Source: Gemmatimonadota bacterium (GTDB lineage Bacteria; Gemmatimonadota; Gemmatimonadetes; Gemmatimonadales; GWC2-71-9). From it: a DNA stretch of 64,000 nt. Position numbers and translations under genes: made by a program. The notes beneath the pieces were generated by a model that did not search any database, was not told the origin of the DNA, and saw nothing but the letters and a program-made list of their open reading frames with translations. Location: NCBI GenBank assembly GCA_022710485.1, contig JAKLGU010000003.1, forward strand, positions 62,001 to 126,000, in the 5' to 3' direction. Positions 53,392-60,729 of the stretch are shown here, piece after piece. Position 1 is the first letter of the stretch; each line of letters starts with the position of its first letter.

Positions 53392-55857
53392 TTACTTCGT
53401 TCCGGCCCCGCTGCCCCCCTGCCCCGCTGCCCTGCCGTCCCCGCCCTGCGCCGGCGTCCGGACATAGGTCCGCTCCGGCCACGGTACCGTCGGCGTGCCG
53501 CTCGGCCCGAACCGCGGATCCTTCCCCTTGGCCTTGCCCTGGATCGCCTTCAGCACCTTCGGCGCGCTCATCGGCACCTCGTCGATCCGCACCCCCACCG
53601 CGTCGTAGATCGCGTTGGCGATGGCGGGCATCACTGGGTTGAGCGGCCCCTGTCCCGCCTCCTTGGCACCGAATGGGCCGTTGGGATCGGGGTCCTCGAT
53701 CAGATAGGTGATGACGTCCGACATTTCCATGGTGGTCGGGCTCTTGTACTCGAGCATGGACGGCCATTTGTGCACGAGGCCGAGCTTCTCGCGGTACGCC
53801 ATCTCCTCCATCAGCGCCTCGCCGAGGCCCATGTAGACGCCGCCTTCGACCTGGCCCATGACCAGCGCGGGGTTGATGCACTGTCCGATGTCGTGCCCGA
53901 TCCAGATGGTGGGCACCCGCACGATGCCGGTGTCGGGGTCCACCTCCACCTCCGCCACGGCGGCCGAATAGCTGTACGCCGCGGAGGGGCCGACCCCCGC
54001 GCCGCGGTACCGACCCGGCGAGCGCGGCGGCGTGTAGCTCCCCACCGCTCCCAGCGTTCCGTGCTTCGCCTCGGCCACGCCCACCGCCTCGCGGAAGGTG
54101 AGCCCGGTGTCTGGTTCCTGCGCGTCGAACACCCGGCCTCCGCCAAACACCAGCCGGTCCACCGGCACGTCGAGCTTGGTGGCCACCGCAGAGGCGATCT
54201 GGTCGCGGACTCGGCTCGCGGCCTGCATGGCCGCCTGGCCGGTCATGAGCGTGACGCGCGAGGAGTAGCTGCCGAGGTCCACCGGCGTGAGGTCGGTGTC
54301 GGCGGTGACGACCCTGATGTCCGCCGGCTCGATGCCCAGCACCTCGGCGGTCACGTAGGCCAGCACCGACTCGGAGCCCTGGCCGATGTCGGTGGAGCCG
54401 CAGAAGATGGTGACCCCGCCACCCCGGTCGCACTTGATCTGGGCGCCGGAGTGCGGCATGTCGTTCCAGTAGATCGGGAGCCCGGCCCCGGTGATATAGG
54501 AGGAGCAGGCCAGCCCGAGGCCGCGGCCGTAGGGGAGCTTCCTGAAGCGCTCCTTCCAGCGCGACCCTTCCACCACCTTGTCGATGCACGCCGCCAGCCC
54601 GACGGTGCCGAGCTGCAGCCAGTTGGCGGTCACGGCATTCGGCTTCACGAGGTGCCGGAGCCGAAGCTCGGCGGGATCCAGCCTGAGCTCTTCGGCGATC
54701 TTGTCGAGGTGCACCTCGACCGCGAAACGGGGCTGCGTGGTGCCGTGCCCGCGTTTGGGGCCGCCGGGCGGCTTGTTGGTGAAGGCCCGGGCGCCGCGGA
54801 AGCGATAGGTGGGGACGTCGTAGGTGACGGTCTGCAGTGCGCCGGTGTAGTAGAGGGACGCCACGCCGTAGGAGCCGTATGCGCCGCCGTCGAGGTACGA
54901 CTCGAAGTCCATGGCGGTGATGGCACCGTCCTTGGTGACGCCGGTACGGATCTTCATCAGCGCCTGATGCCGGCCCCGGTGGCAGTAAAACACCTCCTCG
55001 CGGGTGAGTCCGATCTTTACGGGCCTGCCGGTCATCAGGCTCAGCCTAGCCACCACGATCTCGTGGTTGAACGGGTCGCTCTTGCCACCGAAGCCGCCGC
55101 CGTTCGGCGTGGCGATGACCCGGATCCGCGCCGGCGGCAGGTCGAGCACCTTCGACAGGGCGCGGTGCAGGTAGTGCGGCGTCTGGGTGCTGGACCAGAT
55201 CGTGACCCGGCCGTCGGGCGTGGCGTGCGCGATGCTGGCGTGCTGCTCCATCGGCAGGTGGGTGTTGCCCTCGTACAGGAACAGGTCCTCCCGCACCAGG
55301 TCGGCGCGTCGGAAGCCTTCGTCCAGCTCCCCGAACTGCAGGTGCACCAGCTTGTGCCAGTTGCCCTCGTCGGCGTAGCCGTGAAGCTGGGGCGCGGGGG
55401 TGGCGGCCGCGTCGTCCACCGAGCCGATGACCGGCAACGGTTCATAGACCACGTCGATGAGGCCGCAGGCCGCGAGCGCCGTCTCCTCGTCCACCGCCGC
55501 CACCGCAGCCACCGGGTCGCCCACGAAGCGGACCACGTCGGGGCACAGCGCATGCTCGTCTTGGCTTACGGGCAGGATGCCGAATGGAATCGGAAGGTCG
55601 GCACCGGTGAGCACCGCCTCCACGCCGGGCAGTGCGCGCGCCCTGGCCGTGTCGATCGACACGATGCGCGCGTGGGGGTGCGGGCTCCGGAGGAGCTTGC
55701 ACCAGAGCATACGCGGCAGCACGATGTCGTCGGCGAAGAGCGTCTGGCCGGCCACCTTGCCGGGGGCGTCGGTCTTGGGCCTTGGAGTTCCGATGACGGA
55801 GTAGGCGGCGGTTGCTTCCCCGCTTCCCCGCTTCCCCGCCTTCCGTCTAGTAGCCAT
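53392..55857 (-). CDS. hcrA: molybdenum hydroxylase large subunit, 4-hydroxybenzoyl-CoA reductase alpha-like, Glu to Gln at the active site
   Basis: An 821-residue molybdopterin subunit. Conserved pieces are LFADDIVLPRMLWCKLLRSPHPHARI, GGGFGGKSDP near 250 and FGAKEAGQGPLNP near 700. In xanthine oxidase the last motif reads GAKxxGE and the Glu is the catalytic base; here that position is Gln (codon CAG, read directly). Both ends are repeat-encoded: three GCGGGGAA units near the start and the octamer block before the stop. It overlaps the upstream 2Fe-2S gene by 11 bases. Catalysis may be altered; the substrate is uncertain. Confidence 0.78.
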   Translation of the reverse strand: MATRRKAGKRGSGEATAAYSVIGTPRPKTDAPGKVAGQTLFADDIVLPRMLWCKLLRSPHPHARIVSIDTARARALPGVEAVLTGADLPIPFGILPVSQDEHALCPDVVRFVGDPVAAVAAVDEETALAACGLIDVVYEPLPVIGSVDDAAATPAPQLHGYADEGNWHKLVHLQFGELDEGFRRADLVREDLFLYEGNTHLPMEQHASIAHATPDGRVTIWSSTQTPHYLHRALSKVLDLPPARIRVIATPNGGGFGGKSDPFNHEIVVARLSLMTGRPVKIGLTREEVFYCHRGRHQALMKIRTGVTKDGAITAMDFESYLDGGAYGSYGVASLYYTGALQTVTYDVPTYRFRGARAFTNKPPGGPKRGHGTTQPRFAVEVHLDKIAEELRLDPAELRLRHLVKPNAVTANWLQLGTVGLAACIDKVVEGSRWKERFRKLPYGRGLGLACSSYITGAGLPIYWNDMPHSGAQIKCDRGGGVTIFCGSTDIGQGSESVLAYVTAEVLGIEPADIRVVTADTDLTPVDLGSYSSRVTLMTGQAAMQAASRVRDQIASAVATKLDVPVDRLVFGGGRVFDAQEPDTGLTFREAVGVAEAKHGTLGAVGSYTPPRSPGRYRGAGVGPSAAYSYSAAVAEVEVDPDTGIVRVPTIWIGHDIGQCINPALVMGQVEGGVYMGLGEALMEEMAYREKLGLVHKWPSMLEYKSPTTMEMSDVITYLIEDPDPNGPFGAKEAGQGPLNPVMPAIANAIYDAVGVRIDEVPMSAPKVLKAIQGKAKGKDPRFGPSGTPTVPWPERTYVRTPAQGGDGRAAGQGGSGAGTK
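53404..53436. repeat. octamer-type repeat inside the C-terminus of the large hydroxylase subunit
   Basis: TGCCCCGC (53421-53428), TGCCCTGC and variants encode the final residues [12 protein letters not shown] of the large subunit. Its first 25 bases equal 22654-22678, where they encode the same peptide in the MFS transporter. Confidence 0.85.
55816..55839. repeat. GCGGGGAA octamer array, three copies, near the start of the large subunit gene
   Basis: On the minus strand three GCGGGGAA units (a G-to-A variant of GCGGGGCA) encode part of the N-terminal extension KAGKRGSGEAT of the large subunit. Confidence 0.9.
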
Positions 55858-56395
55858 GCAGCGCCTCGTGCGATGGGGCCGCTCTTTCCCCGCGCATGCG
55901 TGCGGCCGCGAGCTCGATCGCCTCGTAGATCTTCACGTAGCCGGTGCAGCGGCAGAGGTTGCCGGAGAGGGCGAGCCTGATCTCGTCGCGCGTCGGAGCG
56001 GCGTTCACCTCAAGCAAGACCTCGGCAGCCAATAGCACGCCGGGCGTGCAGTACCCGCACTGCGCCGCGCCCATCTCGACGAACGCCTGCTGCAGCGGGT
56101 GCAGCGTCGGGCCGTCAGCCATCCCTTCCACCGTGGCCACTTCCTGTCCCTCGACCGCCTGCGCCAGCACCAGGCAGGAGAGCACCGGCACGCCGTCCAC
56201 CAAGACGGTGCAGGCACCGCACTCGCCGAGTTCGCAGCCGTGCTTGGTGCCGGTGAGCTGCAAGTCTTCACGCAGCAGCTCGAGCAGCGTGGTGTGGGGT
56301 TTGTAGAGCGCTTCGCGCGCCTCGCCGTTGACGCGGAACGTTCCGCGCACCCTGTCAGGCGCACGATTCAGCTGGTGAAGCGCATGGTCATTCAC
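55847..56395 (-). CDS. hcrC: molybdenum hydroxylase 2x[2Fe-2S] subunit, 4-hydroxybenzoyl-CoA reductase gamma-like
   Basis: A 182-residue iron-sulfur subunit. CELGECGACTVLVDGVPVLSC is the plant-type [2Fe-2S] motif, and CGYCTPG with CRCTGYVKIYEAI is the second, alpha-helical cluster domain that leads electrons to molybdenum. GTG 56395 has GGAGGG upstream. First gene of the C-A-B operon; it overlaps the large subunit. A palindromic repeat separates it from mazF. Confidence 0.88.
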   Translation of the reverse strand: MNDHALHQLNRAPDRVRGTFRVNGEAREALYKPHTTLLELLREDLQLTGTKHGCELGECGACTVLVDGVPVLSCLVLAQAVEGQEVATVEGMADGPTLHPLQQAFVEMGAAQCGYCTPGVLLAAEVLLEVNAAPTRDEIRLALSGNLCRCTGYVKIYEAIELAAARMRGERAAPSHEALHGY

Positions 56396-56446
56396 GTGAG
56401 GCCCTCCGTGTCATCGATCCCCAACCTTCGAATCGTACTCTTTGCG

Positions 56447-56495
56447 CTCTTCGCGCCTTTGCGGTGACTGCTGTTCACCGCGAAGCCGCGAAGAA
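56447..56495. repeat. palindromic repeat, 21-base imperfect arms
   Basis: The left arm CTCTTCGCGCCTTTGCGGTGA (56447-56467) pairs with 18 of 21 bases of the right arm (56475-56495) around a 7-base loop. The motif resembles a common intergenic CGCGAAG/TTGCGG element of soil bacteria. It lies between mazF and the hydroxylase operon, both on the minus strand, and could terminate mazEF. Confidence 0.7.
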
Positions 56496-56526
56496 CGCCA
56501 AGGGTGAATGGTCGAACCCTCGACGG

Positions 56527-56847
56527 TTACAGCGGTTTCAGTTTTGCGAGAACTTCGGTGACCACATGCGCCGGCGCTTTGCCCGCCACCTCGGCACGGC
56601 GCGCGTTCCAGTCCGCGCTCCGCAGGTGGTCGGCGAGCACGACCCCTTCCACCGCCAGGCCAGCCGGCAGTGCGACCTCGAACGGATAGCCCTTGGCCTC
56701 ACGGGCAATGGCGCACATCAGCGCCAGCCCGGAGCGCGCGTTGTAGAGCGCGGGCGAGACGACCAGCGCAGGACGCCGGAACGACGCACTCCCGTTCTCA
56801 GGCTCGATCGTCACCCAGACGAGATCGCCGCGGTCCGGTGCTACCAT
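56527..56847 (-). CDS. mazF: type II toxin, MazF/PemK family endoribonuclease
   Basis: A 106-residue toxin with RGDLVWVTIEP at the start, RRPALVVSPALYN near 25 and a final block VLADHLRSADWNARRAEV, the conserved strand and catalytic Arg/Asp environment of MazF mRNA interferases. It starts inside the antitoxin gene (seven-base overlap), the usual order for antitoxin then toxin. The toxin is neutralised by the upstream MazE. Confidence 0.92.
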   Translation of the reverse strand: MVAPDRGDLVWVTIEPENGSASFRRPALVVSPALYNARSGLALMCAIAREAKGYPFEVALPAGLAVEGVVLADHLRSADWNARRAEVAGKAPAHVVTEVLAKLKPL

Positions 56848-57080
56848 ACCTCGCGGCCCCGGGGCCGGCCCCAGTCGGTTTCCTGGTGTCGGTTTTCAGC
56901 GGTGATGCCGTCCACCAACTCCTTCAGCGCATACTCCCGTCCTGCCGCAGACAGCACGAGCTGCCCATCCCGGAGCGTGATTTCGACCTCGGCGCCCTCG
57001 CCGAGTCCGAGTTCGTCCATGAACGGCTTCGGGAGCCTGATGGCTAAGCTATTGCCCCATTTGGAAATACGAGTGCGCAC
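56841..57080 (-). CDS. mazE: type II antitoxin, MazE/AbrB family
   Basis: A 79-residue protein whose N-terminal half is the SpoVT/AbrB DNA-binding fold: RISKWGNSLAIRLPKPFMDELGLGEGAEVEITLRDGQLVL, close to the MazE consensus. The C-terminal tail (LKELVDGITAENRHQETDWG) is acidic and should bind MazF. Start is GTG 57080. The direct repeats just upstream are candidate operators for autoregulation. Confidence 0.93.
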   Translation of the reverse strand: MRTRISKWGNSLAIRLPKPFMDELGLGEGAEVEITLRDGQLVLSAAGREYALKELVDGITAENRHQETDWGRPRGREVW

Positions 57081-57099
57081 TCAGTACCTGCATCGAAGT

Positions 57100-57118
57100 A
57101 GATACATTGAAGATACAT
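57100..57118. promoter_or_regulatory. AGATACAT direct repeats upstream of mazE, candidate operator
   Basis: AGATACAT occurs at 57100-57107 and 57111-57118, spacing 11 bases, in an AT-rich stretch about 20 bases before the mazE start. MazE-MazF complexes bind repeated sites in their own promoter, so autorepression is a natural reading. Binding has not been shown. Confidence 0.45.
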
Positions 57119-57240
57119 AGCCTCCTGTCCGGGCGCAACGACCTCGTGGAAAAAGCGCTGGATTGCGTTTCTCGCGGGAGGTGGTAATGTAGAAATCTTC
57201 ACGCTCTGGTTCTTGTCCAACCACCACGCGAGGTACCTCC

Positions 57241-57870
57241 ATGCCGTTCACCACCCTGCGGCGCATCGCGGGCGAGCTCCGTCTCCCGGTTGCGCTCGCC
57301 ACCATCGCCGTGCTCGCGTCCCCTTCCCTCGCTCACGCCCAGGGAGCGCTACCCAAGCTCTCGCCGCAGCTCGACAGCGTGCGCGCTGGCCTGAACAAGT
57401 ACCAGGACCCGATGATGGCGGTGGCCGACGGGTACCTCTCGACCGTCGCGTGCATCGACTTCCCGAAGCCGTTTGCCGAGGGGCCCCTGCAGGTCGCGGC
57501 CGGCGGAATGGGCGTCCACCTCCTCAACATGAGCACCGTCGGCCCGACCCTCGACCCGGCCAAGCCGCAGGTCCTGCTCTACGAACCCAAGGGCGACAAG
57601 CTGGTTCTCGTGGGGGCGGAGTGGTTCATGCCGGTCCAGGCGGCCGGCTCGACGCACCCCGCGATCTTCGGCCAGCAGCTCAACGGTCCCATGGAAGGCC
57701 ATCCGCCCATCATGCCGCCGGAACTGCACCACTACGACCTGCATGTCTGGCTCTGGAGGGACAATCCGGCCGGGGTCTTCTCGCCGACCAATGCGGCCGT
57801 GTCCTGCCCGAAGGGCGGCTACACCCACGCGGCCGAAGGCGCCAAAATGGTCGGGGGCCACGCGCACTAG
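57241..57870 (+). CDS. exported conserved protein, unknown function
   Basis: A 209-residue secreted protein (signal ELRLPVALATIAVLASPSLAHA). The mature part has AGLNKYQDPMMAVADGYLSTVACID, GMGVHLLNMS, and strands ending in HHYDLHVWLWRDNPAGVFSPTN, with several His residues that could bind metal. It resembles an uncharacterised family in soil bacteria; no activity is known. GAGG precedes ATG 57241 at eight bases. It ends near a group of metal-transport genes. Confidence 0.72.
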   Translation: MPFTTLRRIAGELRLPVALATIAVLASPSLAHAQGALPKLSPQLDSVRAGLNKYQDPMMAVADGYLSTVACIDFPKPFAEGPLQVAAGGMGVHLLNMSTVGPTLDPAKPQVLLYEPKGDKLVLVGAEWFMPVQAAGSTHPAIFGQQLNGPMEGHPPIMPPELHHYDLHVWLWRDNPAGVFSPTNAAVSCPKGGYTHAAEGAKMVGGHAH

Positions 57871-57885
57871 GGCTATATTCCACCC

Positions 57886-58221
57886 GTGACCAGCCGCGCC
57901 GTCCGCCTCCGCTCCTCGCTCCTCTCCGCGCTCTTCCTGCTCGGGGCGCTGGGGTTCCCGTTGGCGGACGGCGCGCTGTTCCACGTGGCTGGCCACGACC
58001 CGTTCGCCGACGTCACGCACGTCGAGGCGACAGGCGGCACCCACCACGCCGACCGCTGTACCCTCGCCCAGCCGGTGGCGCCCCAACAGGAATCGCTCGG
58101 GAGCGCGCAGTCCCTCCGCGTCCCGCCGCCGCTCGTGCTCCGGATCGAGGCGCCTGCGGCGGCGGCACCGTGCGCCTCCGACATCGGTCGCCTGCAGCAT
58201 TCCCGCGCCCCACCCGCCTGA
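57886..58221 (+). CDS. small exported His-containing protein, unknown function
   Basis: A 111-residue protein with an N-terminal hydrophobic signal (SSLLSALFLLGALGFPLADG). His residues in FHVAGHDPFADVTHVEATGGTHHADRC could bind zinc. Start is GTG 57886, 15 bases after the previous gene. It lies upstream of a porin and a zinc-type transporter, so a metal role is likely but inferred from context only. Confidence 0.6.
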   Translation: MTSRAVRLRSSLLSALFLLGALGFPLADGALFHVAGHDPFADVTHVEATGGTHHADRCTLAQPVAPQQESLGSAQSLRVPPPLVLRIEAPAAAAPCASDIGRLQHSRAPPA

Positions 58222-58297
58222 CCCTCTTCCGTTCCCCCTGCATTCGACATCGGGAGCCAGCGCCACCGGCTCCCCCAAACAGGAATAGAGGAGGCCT

Positions 58298-59698
58298 ATG
58301 CGGCTGTCGCTCCGCACGGCTGTATTGACCGTCGCCTTACTGGGCGGCGCGGCGTCTGTCGCTACCGCCCAGGGCGCGCCCGCCGCCACGGTGGATTCGC
58401 TCCGGCGCACGGTCGCGGCGCTTTCGGCACGACTGGACTCCGTCGAGGCGAATCTCTGCCCCGCTGCCCCGCTGCCCAGCCCCGCGAAGCGGCAACCCAC
58501 CGGCAACGCCGCGGTGGATTCGCTCGCCGCGACCGTCGCGGTGTTGGCCGCACGGGTCAACGCCACCGTCGCGGCGCGCTGCGCACCGGCCGCCGCGCCG
58601 GCGCCGGTTCCGGCTGCAGCCGACACGTCCGATCCGCTGGCCGCCATCCGGGCCGCAGCCGACAGCGCGGCCGCGGCCGCGGGCGCGCCCGCCACGCCCG
58701 ACACCGCCGCCGGCCCGACCGTGTTCGTGAGCCGCCAGCGCAATCAGTCGTCCATGAATCCGGAAATCAGCGCCACCGGCGACGTGCAGTTCGCGGCGCA
58801 AACCGGCCAGGAGGGTCTCGACCTCCAGCTCGTGGAGGTCGAGGTGTCGCTGCAGGCCGCCCTCGATCCCTACTCCGCCACCAAGATCTACCTCACCTGG
58901 GGCGCCGAGGAGATCGGCGTTGAGGAGGCGTACATCTACTGGACCGGGCTTCCGGGCAAGGTCCGCGCGGACCTCGGGAAATTCCGGATGGCCGTGGGGC
59001 AGCTCAACCGGTGGCACCCGCACGCACTCCCCGAGACCAACTATCCCCTCGTCTATCAGGCGTTCCTGGGCGAGGACGGGCTCAGCGGCGTCGGGGCCGG
59101 CCTTTACACCCTGCTCCCGGTCTCCATCGCCGAGGGCACATCGGAGGTGTTCCTGCAGGGCGCCGCCATCGAGAGCGAACCGCTGAACAACGCGGCATAC
59201 CAGCCGGCCCTCCTCGGACGGCTCGCGAATTTCTGGCAGCTCTCCCGGAGCACCTACATGGAACTCGGCTTCACCGGGCTCGGCGCCGAGGACAGCGACA
59301 ACGACCTGACGAGCAACCTCCTCGGCGCCGACGTGCGCTTCACCATCCGCCCCCCCGACGCCGGCAACCGGAAGGACATCACCTGGCGCACGGAGGGGTA
59401 CAGGCTGCAGCGCGTCGGGCCCGACCCGACCACCACCCGGTACGGCATGTACTCCGACCTCAGCTGGAAGCTCAGCCAGCGATGGATCCTGGGTGCCCGG
59501 TACGACTTCGTGGAGGCGCCCTTCGGTCCGGAGGACGACACCTGGCGCGCCACCGCCGTCGCCACCTGGTGGCAGAGCGAGTTCGTGTACCTGCGCCTGC
59601 AGGCGTACCGCAATCACCTCGAGTCCACCGGATCGCTGGACAACCTCACGCTCCAGGTCGTCTGGGCGATGGGCCCCCATAAACACGAGAACTACTGA
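58298..59698 (+). CDS. coiled-coil outer-membrane porin-like protein
   Basis: A 466-residue protein: signal (RTAVLTVALLGGAASVATAQG), two coiled-coil repeats (VDSLRRTVAALSARLDSVE and VDSLAATVAVLAARVN) separated by an octamer-encoded linker, an Ala/Pro-rich stretch, then strands from about 160 (ISATGDVQFAAQTGQEGLDL, KIYLTWGAEEIGVEEAYIYW) that form a porin-like barrel. GGAGG precedes ATG 58298. It lies next to a metal-binding protein gene and could let metal or its chelates through the outer membrane; no such function is shown. Confidence 0.75.
   Translation: MRLSLRTAVLTVALLGGAASVATAQGAPAATVDSLRRTVAALSARLDSVEANLCPAAPLPSPAKRQPTGNAAVDSLAATVAVLAARVNATVAARCAPAAAPAPVPAAADTSDPLAAIRAAADSAAAAAGAPATPDTAAGPTVFVSRQRNQSSMNPEISATGDVQFAAQTGQEGLDLQLVEVEVSLQAALDPYSATKIYLTWGAEEIGVEEAYIYWTGLPGKVRADLGKFRMAVGQLNRWHPHALPETNYPLVYQAFLGEDGLSGVGAGLYTLLPVSIAEGTSEVFLQGAAIESEPLNNAAYQPALLGRLANFWQLSRSTYMELGFTGLGAEDSDNDLTSNLLGADVRFTIRPPDAGNRKDITWRTEGYRLQRVGPDPTTTRYGMYSDLSWKLSQRWILGARYDFVEAPFGPEDDTWRATAVATWWQSEFVYLRLQAYRNHLESTGSLDNLTLQVVWAMGPHKHENY
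58457..58480. repeat. octamer repeat inside the porin gene
   Basis: TGCCCCGC (58457-58464), TGCCCCGC and TGCCCAGC are reverse-complement copies of the GCGGGGCA unit. They encode the LCPAAPLPSPA linker between the two coiled-coil repeats of the porin-like protein. Confidence 0.85.
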
Positions 59699-59699
59699 C

Positions 59700-60725
59700 A
59701 TGCTCTCATCGGCATTGCTGTTCTTCGCGGCGGTCTGGCTGGCGCCGCCTGCTGCCCAGGTCAAGGTCGTCACGAGCCTCACCACCTACGGCTCCATCGC
59801 CCGGGAAATCGTGGGAGACCGCGGCACCGTCGCCTCGATCGCCCAGGGCGACGAGAACCCGCACTTCGTGCAACCGAAGCCGAGCTTCGTGGCCCTGCTC
59901 CGCGACGCCGATCTCTTCGTGACCACCGGGCTCGACCTCGAGCTCTGGGTGCCGACCCTGCTCGACCGGGCCGGCAACCGCAAGATCATGGAGGGCGGGC
60001 CCGGCTACGTGGCCGCGTACACCGGCATCACGCTGCTCGAGGTGCCGGTGTCGCTCAGCCGCGCCGGTGGTGACATCCACGCCGAGGGCAATCCGCACAT
60101 CCACACCGACCCGATCAACGGCATCCTCATCGGGCGGAACATCCTGGCCGGCCTGCTCAAGGTGGACGCCGCAAACGCCGAGTATTACCGCGCGCGCGAG
60201 CTCGACTTCGAGAAGCGGGTTCTCGAGGCCACCATCGGCAAGGAGCTCGTCGGCGTCCTCACGCCGGCCACCGCCTTCAACCTCCTCAAGACCGGCCAGT
60301 TCGACGGGTTCATCCAGAAGACGGTCCTCCACGGCAAGCCGCTCGCCGACCAACTCGGCGGCTGGCTCCACGAGGGGCGCGCGTTCCGCGGGAAGGAAAT
60401 GACCTGCTACCACAAGGAGTGGTCCTATTTCAGCGCGCGATTCCAGGTGACGTGCGTGGCGTACGTCGAGGCCAAGCCGGGCATCCCGCCGACACCAGGG
60501 CATGTCGAGGAGGTCATCGCGCTGATGAAGGAACGACTGGTACCGGTGCTGTTCGCCACGAACTACTACCCGCGCTCGCAGATCGAGCAGGTGGCGGCCA
60601 AGACCGGCGCCGCCGCCGTCATCGTGCCGGAGAACACCTTCGGTGCGCCCGGTGTCACCACCTACATCGACCTCGTCAACACCTGGGTCACCGGCCTCGC
60701 CGCCGGCTTCGGAAAGAAGAACTGA
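59700..60725 (+). CDS. zinc/manganese-type ABC substrate-binding protein (ZnuA-like)
   Basis: A 341-residue periplasmic protein with signal MLSSALLFFAAVWLAPPAAQ. ENPHFVQPKPS near 58 and EGNPHIHTDP near 128 carry the histidines of cluster A-I metal-binding proteins; VPENTFGAPG and the late strands match ZnuA/TroA. The usual metal-bound His loop is short. It shares an operon with a permease (60730), four bases after its stop. Zinc or manganese is the probable ligand. Confidence 0.85.
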   Translation: MLSSALLFFAAVWLAPPAAQVKVVTSLTTYGSIAREIVGDRGTVASIAQGDENPHFVQPKPSFVALLRDADLFVTTGLDLELWVPTLLDRAGNRKIMEGGPGYVAAYTGITLLEVPVSLSRAGGDIHAEGNPHIHTDPINGILIGRNILAGLLKVDAANAEYYRARELDFEKRVLEATIGKELVGVLTPATAFNLLKTGQFDGFIQKTVLHGKPLADQLGGWLHEGRAFRGKEMTCYHKEWSYFSARFQVTCVAYVEAKPGIPPTPGHVEEVIALMKERLVPVLFATNYYPRSQIEQVAAKTGAAAVIVPENTFGAPGVTTYIDLVNTWVTGLAAGFGKKN

Positions 60726-60729
60726 GCCG

